A stretch of DNA of 64,000 nt, taken from assembly GCF_001039355.2 (NCBI RefSeq), contig NW_019775524.1, positions 841,766 through 905,765 on the forward strand. The letters are read 5' to 3'. Source of the stretch: Lingula anatina (taxonomy: Eukaryota; Brachiopoda; Lingulata; Lingulida; Lingulidae). Position numbers and translations under genes: made by a program. Within the stretch, counting starts at the first letter, position 1; every line of letters starts with the position of its first letter. The notes under the pieces were generated by a model, which did no database searches, was not told where the DNA came from, and was given only the letters and a program-made list of their open reading frames with translations. Positions 22,561 through 36,900 of this stretch are shown piece by piece.

Positions 22561-25500
22561 AACCTCAAATATCAAACTCAATAATCGATACCGTATTGGT
22601 TATTGATCAACGGTGCTGTTGTCGAAACAAAGCGTCCCTAAGAGAAGCGACCCAACTTGTTGGTTCTGCTCGGTCTGGCCCTTGTTTTAGGGAGCATGCT
22701 ATTACAAGCAGCAAGTGGCAAACACAGTGTATGCCAAATATAAACATTTCTACGCAATGTAAGGCGGAAATAAAGATTCGGTTTCACCTAAATCAACATT
22801 AAAGCAGGATGCAATATATGAAATTTATTCAAAGCACATTTAAAACACACTGACAGCCAATTGGTTTTACCGGTATATACCAGTTACGCGTATGATGGCC
22901 AGGAATTTTCGATGTTATTTTCATGGTTTATTTACCACTACCCTTCATCTATGCACGGCTGAATGAAGACTGTAATTTCAAATCCGAGATGTTAATCCAA
23001 AGGAAAATTTGCTATAGATGCTAAGTCCAGTTTAAAACCCTGTAATCCTTCCTGACGTACCCCGCCTCTACAGATCTAAAAATGATTAATAAAATTATAC
23101 ACTTTGACAGGAAAGAAAAAGCAAAATATTAGGAAAAGGTTTATTTCGATGACATAGATTTACTTAATTCTGCGCAAATTTAATAGAAGGAATGAGCAGA
23201 AAAATAAAACATTTAATGAAAGTCGCCGTTTATCTGAAATAGATTTGGCAACGCATCTTAAATTTCCCTTTAAATGAACAAAGTGGACTTGACACCATAG
23301 CTTAAGTACATTTTTGACTCCCAATGAGCTCTATAGCTCATTGGTCGCCAGACACGCCAAGCAGAGAAAATGACGCATAACAAATACTGTTGCTTTGAGA
23401 GAAAGAAAATGCGTTGTGTGCCCATTGCATGTACTGGTATACAGAAGGCAAGCTTCACGAATAGTAAAAGCCGATTTTAAATAAAACTGCTAGGTAATAT
23501 TTTCATGCAATCAAATAGCATGCTGAATGTGTAGTTGAAGTACCCTGTACAATTTACTTATGAAGTTCGACTACATTACAGAAACCAATAGGGGAAGTTC
23601 CGGACAATTTCCTTCATGTCATGTTTCTACAATATACAGCATAGGGTTTTTTTTTTTGGGGGGGGGGGGAAGGAGATGAGCGCTTTGGTCAAACAAAAAG
23701 ATAGTAAACATTGATTTTGCACATAATTAAGATAATAATAATAATTGTAATGTCTACGGTTAACACTTCTATCGTATGAGTAGGTAAAAGAGTTATAATC
23801 TGCCATGCGCATAAGTAGCCGAGTATAGAGTGACACGTAGATTTATACTGTAAATTGATCAATTTCTTTATTCTCACAGTAGAAGTACATCTGCACATAC
23901 GTTATACATCTGATGAGTGACAAATGACTGAAGAATGACCCAGAAATGAAATAGCGCGGGAAATTTATTTTCCCGCTAACGTGGTCCACGTGACAGAATA
24001 AGCGGTGATGTGATAATGTGACATCTTGTCAACCGGTTGCATACCAATCCACCAAGGTTGGTCTATTGTGCTAAGTACATGTAGACTACTGGCATTAAAG
24101 TCCTCGCCTCGTAACTAGGCTGACAATGAAGATTTGTCATGACGGCCATGTTAATATTTTAAGTTTAAAATTAGTCTAACTAACATCCACATACACCCCC
24201 CCCCCATAAGCTCAACTAATACAAATAAATGCAAACGTTCAAATTTTCGGCTTAGGCGCCTTCTTCGAGCATAATCTTTGTTAATTTTTACACTGTTCAC
24301 TTGTCAACATTTGTGCAAAACGCTCTAGATAAGGTTATCCGTGTTTGAATTCACAAGCTTCTTGGCTTTTCTCGAATTTTATAAAACAGTCTCCGTAGAC
24401 AAGTTTTATATAATGTCATTTTGTACACGAATAAACAATGTGATTTTGTACACGAAATAATCGATAATTCTCGTGATGACGTAAATTAAACAATATAATT
24501 GCTTGGCGGTAATTGACAATAATGAGTCGATCGTCGTGATAAAATAACGTAATTTGTTCTTATTTTTATCTGAAGTGAAAGACATAACGTCAGTGAAAGA
24601 CAACCCACAGTCTTTGTCGCTTTTCTGTTAGACTCTTTGTTAGGCCTCTGACACGAAACGTTTTACGACTATTAATAAGAAAGTTCGTGACACGATACAG
24701 ACGCTAATGACCCTTGCATGTGTGTTGGGGTCCTCGTTCGTCTGTCATACGATACAAGCAGTCATTATCAGAGATTACGATTTATGTTTGAAACAAATGT
24801 TGATTTATTAAAGAAAGAGGAGGCAGCCATTTGGCTTGAAAAAAAAAACGGTGTTTAAAGGTTATGTGCATATGAGTAGACTACTACATTATAATTTCAT
24901 GGTGAAAAAATGGAAACTGGAAAAAAAGCCCTTTTATCCTCTTGTTCGCCTGTACCTACTGTACCAAGCATCATCACTCCATGCACGTATTGGATACGTC
25001 GAGCAGGCATTGAAATCCAGCAAGTTGATAATAATATTAAAACAACATTTGGTATGTCTTACGTAAATATAAAATATTATTTTGATGAACGTTGGAGTTT
25101 AAACACCAAGAATAAGTATACTTACTTTAAACAAGCCCAATATTGGCATTCATTTGAGCAACAACACTTCGGCTTAGACCTTAATAAATAGCTCTCTCCA
25201 TTTTGTGGGATTGCGACAGATGTGCGTGGAAAATCACAGTGAATAGAAATGTCTGAAGAAACACAATGATTGAGAAAAGTATCTTTGTATGACGGTAACA
25301 TTGTTGGGCGTGCATTTCCGTTTTCAGTACCGATAGAACCACAAGTGCTAATATGCTATATCAAAGTGAAAGTAATATCAATTTATTCTGAACGTTGAAG
25401 TGTGTTTAATTCATACACAAACATGGCGGGGAATGGGGCCTTTATGCCTGCATTTAACCTCTAACATACAGAGGCGGGTGACACTGGCAGTTTGCGAAAA

Positions 25501-25998
25501 ACAGTTTTCCAGATGACATTCGCCCCATATACTGCTCCCGACATTTCTGGCTACCCATAAACTGTACCAATGGAGATCAAAACCTCTATAGATCTCTATC
25601 ATCTACGAAACTGATGAAACAGACTTACTTTTTTAAAAACTGTACTGATCATACGAGACACCAGTTATCCATTCCAAGAAGTACTGGCCCTATTCCCGTC
25701 ACATCCTTTTTTTGCCATCTCCATTGACCGAAAATCAAACTTAAACATATGATTCAAAGATCTAGCTTTAGTTATACATTTTACATTTCAAATTCATCAA
25801 ATTTGCTCATTTATTTTTGATTTTCTTCTAAAGTCTGCAATGTCTATGTGACTTTTTGACTAACCCGAATACATTCTCTTCAGTGACATAGAGAAGCATA
25901 TCAAACATTCTCAACCTTTGCCTTCAGTTTGTTTGATCCAACTTCCAATGTGAACACGAGACTTACTACCTACAGCAATTTTACAGTCTTAAAGTATC
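22561..25998. other. Intergenic, no gene seen
   Basis: About 3.4 kb with homopolymer runs (T/G run near 23648-23670, C run near 24197). Open frames at 24836-25191 have no recognisable protein features and no partner exons. Confidence 0.5.
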
Positions 25999-26004
25999 TT
26001 TATT
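25999..26004 (-). terminator. Poly(A) signal of the guanylate cyclase gene
   Basis: AATAAA on the minus strand, about 200 bases after the cyclase stop codon at 26202. Correct orientation and distance. Confidence 0.5.
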
Positions 26005-26201
26005 AAATGTTCGTAATTATTGCTTCATACTCGATAATTTGAATCCTCTGAGTGAATCACGTTTGTTTATAAATTGTTTTTTAAGTTAAAACTACAATCA
26101 GATGCCATTCTGTTTAGTTTTAACACTCACCGCTTCATTTCCATTTATTTCATCTGTCATTGGATATATATGAAACGTTTTCCCACCGAGGCACAAAGCC
26201 A

Positions 26202-27167
26202 CTAAACTTTTTCATCTGATTGTACAGAGTTCAACAAGTGTAATTTCTTCTCCCGTAGAGACTCTAGACTCTTTGAAAAGGATTTTAGGTTTCGGTCTAC
26301 TCCAACGTTCGATGAGAACGACTGAAATTCCTGAAAATTGCGGTTCTTGGAATTATTCAGGTTTGTGAAGTTGCCACCATTCTGAACCACGTGATCGTGT
26401 GAGTAAGCATGGTTACAGATCAAAGGCGTGCTGCTACTGCGCCTGCGCAGCTGATCTAGCAGTTTAACGTCAAGCATATTTAAAGCTCCATTAAAAGGGG
26501 TGATTCCATAAGAAGGAACCATTAAATGGGAGTTGACGCTTTGATTCTCGTTAAATATACCACCCTTTTCGCCTTTCGTTAGCTCTCCGGGAAAAACAAT
26601 GTTACCGGTACCATGAGTTGCTCGTATCATATTTCTGCAATTCTTCTCGTGCTTACTCGGTGAGGATGGCGCAGAAACAGACGATCCCGGTCGACCAGCC
26701 TCTGGAGAAACTAACATTATTTTAGTCTTGCTCCTAACGTTTTCTTGTGGCATCTGTTGAACAGGGTTTTTGGCTGGGGAATCGTCTTCTACCACGTCAT
26801 TAGAGTCAACATCTGGAACCACCAGCATTTGCGTGTCTTGCTCGGTGACCCCGTTTCGTGAGCTTCTAAAACTCCAGTTTTTCATGTGAAATGCAGAGCG
26901 TTTGATGGGTGACTTTAGGCTGCCACCTTTGACGCTACCTCTACCCAGATGACTCCGTGCAAGGCCGGGACTTCCGGGAAGATCGACGGAATATGCCGAA
27001 AGAGACACCGCCGATGACGCCACAGATACTGTGGAGTGCTCACTGCGGGTTTTTAAACTTGAGGTAGTACGTCGTTTCTTCGGTGCCCATTTACACACCA
27101 TACTGTTATTAGCTTCTGCCATATCCTTGCGCCCGTTCAACCAGAAAGTAACCATTTTACCTTTTCC
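26202..27167 (-). CDS. Cyclase exon 5: last strand of the catalytic domain and long C-terminal tail
   Basis: The acceptor CCCTTTAG precedes GGA AAA GGT AAA ATG ([13 protein letters not shown]), which closes the cyclase fold. The rest is disordered-looking, rich in Ser, Arg and Asn, and ends SVQSDEKV; the final E-K-V could be a class III PDZ ligand (weak inference). Stop TAG at 26204-26202. The ATG at 27155 is internal and not a start codon. Confidence 0.88.
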   Translation of the reverse strand, partial: GKGKMVTFWLNGRKDMAEANNSMVCKWAPKKRRTTSSLKTRSEHSTVSVASSAVSLSAYSVDLPGSPGLARSHLGRGSVKGGSLKSPIKRSAFHMKNWSFRSSRNGVTEQDTQMLVVPDVDSNDVVEDDSPAKNPVQQMPQENVRSKTKIMLVSPEAGRPGSSVSAPSSPSKHEKNCRNMIRATHGTGNIVFPGELTKGEKGGIFNENQSVNSHLMVPSYGITPFNGALNMLDVKLLDQLRRRSSSTPLICNHAYSHDHVVQNGGNFTNLNNSKNRNFQEFQSFSSNVGVDRNLKSFSKSLESLREKKLHLLNSVQSDEKV

Positions 27168-27247
27168 CTAAAGCAAAAACATACACAGATATTGTTGGAT
27201 GCTTTTACTAGCCATCAAGTACCGTACTAAAATGTACCATTATTTAT

Positions 27248-27303
<56 letters not shown>

Positions 27304-28730
27304 TAAGATTAACCGGGCTTGACTTGTGCGTTAACATATTATTGTAAAAACAATACCAATTAAGGCATAGTTTGCTTTTCTGATTTCTCTCTCCAGTGCA
27401 TAATCTTAACGTCCACTTTACTAGGCAGACTTCAAGGGGAACTCGTTTACACAAGTCTACCTTAATCTCTATCTCCCCGCGTCTTTCGATGTCATAGCGT
27501 CCGGTGAGTTCCAGTGTCTCCACTGTCTTTGCGCTGGCATGAATCTTCATAGCTACATGGAGGAAGGGAAAGGGTAAAGAATACTGAAGTTTCAACTTTA
27601 GCAAACGAATTGATACAGATCATTTAAACTTATTCGTGAATCTTAACAAGAAAGGAGGGGGGGGGGGCGCCAAACTTGTATATAGATACAGCAGAGAGGA
27701 GACAAATGGCGATGTGACGTCACAAAGAGTCACCCCTGCCCCCATGATAGTCCGGTTCCCATTTCCCAGTATTTGCATATGTAAGCCTCGCCCAAGATTT
27801 GACCCACCTAGGTCAGGCTAACCCTAACCTGTATAATTAAATGGAGGTGGACTTTCTGTTACACGGACCCTCAGTTTCGTCACACTGGCTGAAAGGTGCC
27901 TGTAGACACAGGGACAGATAATAGTTCTTCTCTGATTAAAAAACATGTTGTATTATATTTTCGCCTTGCACCCTCTCACAGGAAATGTAATGATTCGCTT
28001 AGAAAATAATATCTTTATATAAATAGTATATATAACATCTTTATAGAATTAAATGTGCGGAGAGGAGGAAGAGAAGGAAGGAGTAGAAAATGACCCTGGC
28101 TATGCTAAAGATAAATGTACTGTACTTACGGAGCCCATGTGATTCCATTCTGGATGCCGTATTCACTGTGTCACCGAAAAGGCAGTAGCGAGGCATTTTA
28201 CTCCCGACTACACCAGCTACACAAGGGCCTGTAACAAGAAAAATTAAAAAATGAAAATGCTAATATAGTGCTGATACTTACAATTTGTACAAAGCCACAC
28301 GCACTGCCAGTATTGTTTGTTCCGCTATGACCAGAAGGAGATTTCGGTGCGACTGAAAGAGCGTCACCCACAGTTTCAGAAGCTGAAGGTCCACGATGAA
28401 AAAAGGCGTAGTTTCAATAGAATGTGTCCGAGAACGTACAGTCCGTATATTATATAAATCCTCCAAAACGGTATTAACCATTACTTTTTATTTTTTAAAT
28501 GAAAATCCATCCCCAGGGTCCTGCAAGGGCCGGACACTAAAATGATTAATTCTTAAAATAATACTAAGATGATTAATATTATTCCCATATAATGCCATAT
28601 ATGCTGCCATCTATACGTAAATAGAAAAAGTATTTTGAGAAATGAGAAGGTAGTGACACTATCAATGTGACATTTAATCATTACTTTAAATTAGACTTTC
28701 ATGATTCATGACAGCTTTTAGTTCTAAACA

Positions 28731-28781
<51 letters not shown>

Positions 28782-31700
28782 TATTTCAATTAACGTAACG
28801 AATTGATTGATTTTAACAAAGTTTAATTGAGAAGATACGTTTAGTAAAATCAGATGAAATACGGGTTATAATCCGAGGCAACATTTTCGTGGAATATCGG
28901 AAACTTGTTTGATTTAATTGTCGATACAACTTCCGTAGTTCAAGGAAAACTTAAAATGAGTCATCCAGACGCCCAGACCCAAGTCCTAATTGTATTTGAT
29001 GGTCTGAATACAAAGCCGGGTAGAACATGTACATGGTAAACTTCATGATAGCAGTGCTTATCTGGAATCGTTTTTAACAGTAACCTCAAATTTATTTCAA
29101 AGAAGAGAAGTGTCCTTAGAAAGTATGATTCAAAGGAATTCTTTGTTTCCTGTCACATATAGAACTACGCACACTGTCGAAAGCAGCTTATGTTGTTCAA
29201 AGCTTAAATATGAGATTTCTGACAAGCAAAGATAACATATCTCTCTCTCTCTCTCATCTCTCTCATTAACAGAATCAAAAAATATATATGCAATAGCGAA
29301 CACGGGTTTCGTTTCACAAAAAAGTTTTAGCTAAGTAGACCTATTTGTTTCTTAACGTTAGTCCAATTTTGGGCCTATATCCGCTTTGCTTAACATTCAC
29401 CTATCAGTCAGAACTTAAAATTATGGCAAAACGTTAATGTTTTTGTGTTGGTTTACAAAACGGCGTTTTACAGAACATGATGTTTCAAGCTCGTGAATCA
29501 GTCTTTGAGTTAATGAAATACTGTACTTTTAACAGCATCTGGCTCATGCTTCAGAAGCTAATAACCAAGTGGACTGAGGAGAAACATTAACTGCCTGGAC
29601 TTAATTTACGTTTATCAAAGCGTTTGCAATAACGTTAATTCGTAACGCGTGTATCTACGAGAACCGTGCTATTTCTATGATCCATCGAAATTGATTTCAT
29701 AGACAACATCCTTAACAGAAATACAGTAGGTATCATTATACTCAAGGAAATTAATCAAATGATTACTTTGTAACCAAGCTGCGATTCTCAGTCTGTGACA
29801 GAGCGAGATTTTTTAGATCTGACCCTTTAAAACGAAAAGTCGTTCTTTCTCCAGAAAACGACTAGAAACAACGTGAATTGACCTGAATAAACACTACAAC
29901 ATGTACAGTGTAAAAACCGCCCCAGGTGGGTTACACAAATAAAGTCAGAGTTTGATTTCGTCGATTTTCCTTTCCCCCAAAAAATAATCAGTACGTGTGA
30001 GGAACGTTTTGAAATATTTTGCCCACAAGCAGACAGACGATGAAAACATACATGTGTTCCCTACTGTATTTAGTCCTTACGTCAGGAGTCGTACCAAATG
30101 GCTATTTGATCAGTAACGGAAGGGGGTCGTAGAAAAATAATCTCATAACAAAAGATGGAATCAGCAGCTGAGATACCCAGAGCTCCCCACTCAGGGTAAC
30201 TACAGCGTTTCTTGAAAAAACAAGCCAATATATCTAGTAACGTCCGGATGCCAATATGTTTTATTGATCCTCACCAACTGGAAAGTACATTCATGTACTT
30301 TCGGCTAAAAAAAAAACTTAGGGTAGATAAGAATCTATTCTTCTGAACAACAGTGGGGTTTGAGGATTTCGTTGAAATAAACATAAACATTCTTAAAAGT
30401 GTCCTGGGGACCGTTGAGAATGGGTAAGGTCGCACTAACTACTACATGTACGCACTAAGTCCGCGTGGACTCTCGCTGAATGTAATCAGACTCACATGCC
30501 TTTTCGAATAAAATTAAGAGAAACGGGTTATTAAGCGTATGTTGAAAAGAAGAGTAGGTGTGTTAAACTGATTGCATTCAGCGAGAGTCCTCGGGGATTT
30601 ACCTAGCTGGCGCGACCTAACTTATTCTGAACAGCATCTTAATTTTGTCATTTACTAGTAATATATCTTATAACAGCATATTCTAAATATTATTTCTGGG
30701 GGTTAGTATATAAGCCTATATAATGTAAAACGTGACAAAAAGTGTAGAATTCAAAACACATTGGCTAAAATTGTCCGTAACCCTTACCACCCAATCATCG
30801 AATGGGATAAATCGGAAGCAATTCTGTATGGTGTAGTGTTTAAAAATATTAAAGATAATATTGTGAGGACAGTTTGCCTATATTATTTAGTAAGAACTCA
30901 CATGGTGTAATTAGAATTGGGAAAGGAGCTGATGTATGATTGAGAAATACTAACCGGTGTGTATGCCTATACGAAGTTTCAGCTGTTCGCTCGGAGCGTG
31001 CGGTATGCTCACTTGCTTTACGGCGGCTACCAAATCTATGGCCATTGTGGCTATCTCCTCCGCATGCTAAAACCCAAGAATAATAGGATATTTAGACGTA
31101 TAAATATTAACTTGACTCATTAACTTGAGTATATAATCTAAGTATATTATTTGACTATGTACAATATTAATTGGCTCACGCATACTTAAAATATATACAA
31201 GTACACTACAGTATATACATGTACGGGAACATATATTGTAACATACAGTAGTGAACTTTTTTGTAGTCGACGTCGCGACCAAAAGTCAACGTTGAAACAA
31301 CGTGTGATGCCTGTTGTGTCTGCAGTTACTTTTCAATACAGTTTGTCCTTGAAGCAATATTCCGGTAAACATGACACATATTTTTGACTATCGTAAACGG
31401 CCACTTACTCGCTTGGAAGTAATAAAAATCCACCTATAAGTAGAAGCAGTACAATGTATTGATCTGTACTTAATAAACGGATACATATATGAAATAATAT
31501 ACTTTACCATGGTTTAGATATAGAGTATAAGATGCACATGATGATAAGGCATTCAGGATGATGTATAGCTACCCCAGAGGGCTTGTCTTGATCTTGTTGT
31601 TTGTATTAATTTTGGTAATTGATCTATTCATCTTATGATCGATTCGATCACTCATTCAACTAAAAACTTGGGTATAATTGGTAAATATTGACGGAGCTTG

Positions 31701-33942
31701 CATGGATTTGACTATTTCTAAATTCCTGAGTTGGCTTTATCGTGTTTGTTCCAGGTTCTTAAGAAATTAAACCACCCGTGTTCCCATTGTTTAAAACAAC
31801 GTGCATTTTCCTCATATACACGTAATGTTGTGTCTGTTTGATGAGCCTAATGTGCTTAGTGACGGATGAGAGCTGCCTTGGGATACAAAACGCTTCCTGT
31901 CTTAATCGAAAACAAGACAAGAATTATCGGATCAGAAATTCAAAGTAATTAGGTCCTTTTGCTAAACAAAGGCGAGTCGAATGTTTGTGTATTAGTAAGT
32001 GCATGTGTCCACGAACAACTTGAAACATTACCATCTTCGCGCTCGCCAAAAAAATAGCTGTAAATGGGTTAATAAAAGCGCGTACCACATCATTAAATAT
32101 ACACGAATACCACACACTCGATCACTATTTAATAGCTCCAATGAACATTTATACAATGTAGCATAACACACTTGACAGACTTCCTAGAAGCAGTCAATTC
32201 GACATGCTTGGTTAAGGAGTGTACTTTTTGAAAAATGTTCGACTCAGATGGGACGCTGATTAGCAAATAGAGTCACATTAATATGTGAATTGAATTTCAC
32301 GGAAGTAATACTAAACAGGATGAAGGGCCACTGAGGGCGTAAATTGGTGTCTTGAGCGTTTGGAACTCTTCTTGGTAAATTACCAGGGTCTTCTTGGTAT
32401 TTAACGTTTCGTTCCACGCAACGGCAAGACAATCCATCATCCCGTGTTCTACCACTTTGCTGCAGTGTGTTTTTAGCGTATACATGCAAGTTTCAAACAA
32501 AGTCTAAACCTAGAGGCTTAGCTTCCTATCTTATCCTATCCCGTAGGCTGGTAGACCGTGGCCTAGCTTAGACGGCTAAAATTGCCGACTTTGAGGTATT
32601 AGTTTAAAGTTGCATTTGAAGCGAGTTCACATAAAATTCTTGCCACTAAACCCGATCAAATGCCACCATTTAGTTTCAAATAACATAACCTTAAGAAATG
32701 CCAAGGGGTATGGCCTTATTATTCTCTAAAAAGGGTTTATAACAGATATTTCTGCTTTAGTTCTGTGCTACTATAACCCCGGGTTGTTTTCGCAAATACA
32801 TCACATGGCAGACTTTAACCACTGGAGAGACGGATAATTAGATCAGATTTTCGACCAGATATTTGAAAAAGGTGCTGTTTTAAAACGTTTTTGGCTTAAC
32901 TAGTGATTAATTCGTTTTATTCTCTGGCATGTGACTCAAATAAACTGGTAGCAGTAATTTACATGCGTTACAGGAAATCTGTGTTCGCTTCATGTGTAAC
33001 TTCAATAAAAGCGTTGTTTCTTGTTCAATTAACACGTAATTGTATTTAGGTGACATACCTAAAAGACCCATTATCACCATTAAGAGTGACACTTATCGCC
33101 AATACCGTCATTGTTATTATGTCCCATTGTGTCTTTATATATTGTTCAATTGAAAGGTGTCATGTGGATTATTTTACCTTTAGATTTCGTTCGGTCTGAG
33201 TGAAAATCATTGCGATAACTTTCCACGCCAAGTCTCCGTCCGTTTCTAGAATTTCAGATCACTCTACGATACAACTAAAATAATCCGAATGCATTACAAA
33301 ACTCCTTACTCATAGACAATAGAGTCACTTACAAGATGGAAAAAAGGAAAACGATTTTTTAACTGAAAAGGCGTTGGAGACCACAATTTTACCACAAGGC
33401 GCAATTTCCCTGCCACTAATTGGGTGTTCAATAAGTCTTTAGGGTTCTTTTATATCGCCATAGGCTGATATGTGTCCGCCTACAAGTTCATTTGGAATTG
33501 TGATATGCTCACTCCAGTAGTAACTTTGGAAAATTACTTTCTGTCCATGTGTTGCAACAATATAAAATTAAATGAAGTGCCATAGCTGTTATAGTACGGA
33601 ACAGATAGACAGATCTTTGGCACATCTGTATTTTGGAATCCCACGTACATGCACAGTTCCGTCTCAAATTTCAACACCCCAATGTTCTTCAGTTTCTCTT
33701 AATTGTTTTTTTTTCCTCATCCGCTTTTGCCACCTCTATACTAAAAATACTGGAATCCTTAGGCAGGTATCTGTAAATCAAAATTACAGTATTGACGCAC
33801 ATCAGGCATGGTCAAATTAAATGTAATGTTGTTCTCTTGTCGCAGCGGACCGTAGTTAATAACTCGCAAGGGGCGATTGAGGTGTCATTTAGATCTTCAT
33901 TACGGCAGCATTAATATCGTGTATTTCCCTGATACTATAGTC

Positions 33943-33973
<31 letters not shown>

Positions 33974-36900
33974 ATAGAATGGCTGTTTGTCTTCTTGATA
34001 CTCGTCTTTCTTTTCGGAAAATAATAGCTAAAAATGGATTCTAATGCAATTTGATATTTAGACGTACATGTATATAGCAGACTCCTCTAATGGTGCTGCC
34101 TTTCAGATCTCCGCTATAATATATGTACAAATTATGAAAAAAAAATTCAAAAGAAAATCTTGACCAATTTGGACAGTATAACGCCAAGACCGACAGCTAT
34201 ATTGATCTTTTCGTGACATGCCGGGCACATTCATAAGAGTTTATGTCATTTTCATTGAAACATCTTTGATTTACTAAGGCGAACAGATCCTTCAATTTTC
34301 TTTTCTCCTCCATTGTAATGGGGCATGTCCGATAAATCGTCAATGGGTATTACAGATTGATTGAAACAAATACCGCGCGAAATTGGCACTCTCGTGCAAA
34401 GGTCACCTTCTAGTGACCCCATCAACATCTTCAGAAAGAAAGCAAGGAGAATGTGATCGACGAAAAGAAAAAAGGAAAGAGCAGAAAATGATCTTAAGCC
34501 CGTGGTAAATTCTATCTGACACAACTCTCAATTACACATCTGTTGTTAAGCATACAAATGATGTCAGTCTTTGTATTTATCAGACACTTCGTATTACGCG
34601 TTATGTCATTTCCCCAGACTACATCAATAAGGCGAGAGGAAATGACTCGGTAACGTATTTATTCCTTGTATTAAGATCAGTCTTCATTTCTTATCTAAGC
34701 GCACTATATTGGGATTACAGCCAAGTCAATTGTCGCAGATATTGCTTCCAGGGACAAATGAGACTTAGCAGTATGAACTGATTAGATAAGAAATAGTGAT
34801 CTTCTTCAGTGGCTCGTCTAGACTTTAGTCATAAATTAGATTTTTCGGTTTGGTTCACTTGCACTACAGAGATAAAATTCAAAGAAGAAAGGTTTGCTGT
34901 CAAGCAGAGAAATGGATTTCAATACTTTTCAATGCCGATTGCTACAAAACATCACTATTTTTTATTTTATCTTGAAAACAATTTCCGTCTTTTCCATACG
35001 TGTAGCATATGAGGTACATGTACCACTCATTTATCCAGCCAAACCAAACATTTGTTACACCCGTCCATCAATCCTGTTTTTTCCTTCCTTCCTTCCTTCC
35101 TTCCTTCCTTCCTTCCTTCATTCTTTCGGCCCTTTATTCATTCGTTCTTTAATCCATCTATTCACCCATCCATCCACTCATTCTTTTTATGTCCTTTTGC
35201 AGTGACGTCAAATTCATCCAATTATTCATACCTTACAGCGCACTTTGTTACTTAACTAATCGATCACTTGTTTCTGATTACAATTCTATTAATTCGATAA
35301 ATTTTCTGGCACAAGTTGACAATATCCAGTTGAAGTTACCGGTGTTTGCAAGTATAAATATGCATCAATCAATTATGTACAGATGTGAAGCACTGATGAT
35401 GAACTTATAACGATGCACAAAAGCGGCTGCTATCGTTTTAAATACTTCATCGATGTTATTTAAAGCAATAATCCTAATTAGGCCATATGCATGTGTGTTC
35501 AGAAAAGGCAAACACATGTCATTTTTGCCCGTCTATCTACTCTGAACCAGTGAGAGCGTATTCAGAACAGCGGACTAACAGATCCGCGGATCAAATATGG
35601 CGACCCGCTTCAAAGCTTGCCGCTTAATTCCCGCTTAGAGACTGAACAGATTCATCGCGGGTGTTACGCAACAAGTATTCAAGTTGGTCGGCCATATTTG
35701 ACCCGCAGATACGTTAGTCCACTGTTCTGAACGCGCGCTCTTACATGTGTCATTGCCGAAACTATTAGTATAGTAGGAGTTGGCTGCTGTGGATGAATAT
35801 TTTCTGGATTGTTTTTTTCTAGGAACATTTACCAGACTCTTTTAATGCTCTGCCTGCAAATAACTTATCTAGTAGCAATTTCCCACACTGAAAATCACTT
35901 CTTCTGTTGGGAGACGATTTTCCCTTTTTTGTAAACTCTTGAGTTTTCGGCATTACACTATCTGTCATCTGTTATGTCAGACAGAACGATACATGTTTAA
36001 AAATTCGACTCGTATTAAGTGGCAGAAAACAGCAAAGTGGGGGGGGGGGCACTTCCTTGCTGTGCACGTGCTTACTTTGTAACGAGGTTTTTCTAGTTCT
36101 TATAGCTAAAGCCTGTATCGATCATCTAGTTTACGTAACAAATCAACTCTCTCTGAATAGCCCACTCGGGTTGCGAATCAACATACTTTCTTCTTGATAA
36201 AACCAAAATTAAAACGTGGCTGCAATAACTAGTTGTGACCGGTTGGGTAAATTTCCAATCTAGTGGAAACCAGATCTGTCTCTCATGTTCCTAAAAACGT
36301 AAGCGGTCTGGATACGAGCCTCTGTAATTTGATTATTAAGCAATAACTTAAAATTGATCGCTGTTAACATGCAGTTTGATTTCATTATAATTGAAAATTT
36401 GTTGTTCAATTGTATTCACTACACACTTGGTGGACCATTAATCTATGTATTTATTAAATCTTAAAGCCAGGTAACACACAATGTACAAAACATCGTTACA
36501 AAAAAGCACCCTCTCTCCCCCCCCAAAAAAAGCCATAACAGGATCCAGACATTCAAGAATGGATTTTTTTGATACAATGGTAAATTGGCAAATGTTGTCT
36601 TTTGCTGGAAATCGTATTCGTTCTAACAGTAGAAAAAGGCAAAAATGTGTTCTTTTTTGTATAGAAATAAAGAGTTCCCCATCTGTTTTTTTTTTTTCAA
36701 TAACATGAGTTACGCGATGGGAAATGTCAATTTATTAGCAGGCGGATTAATAAGTTTCGCTTTTGCTGGCACAATGGTCTTTCCTGTACAAATTTGTTAT
36801 TAGCAGCGTATATGTTATTTGAAACGTAATGTCATATGTACGGAATTTATTTGGCATTGTAATAAGCCGTGGTACCTCAAGGCCAGCGATTCTTTTATTA

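Noticed and set aside
27116-27604. Separate short gene made of the 118-residue minus-strand frame ending in poly-Tyr
   Set aside because: Part of it is cyclase exon 4; the tyrosine run is the AAT repeat read on the other strand.
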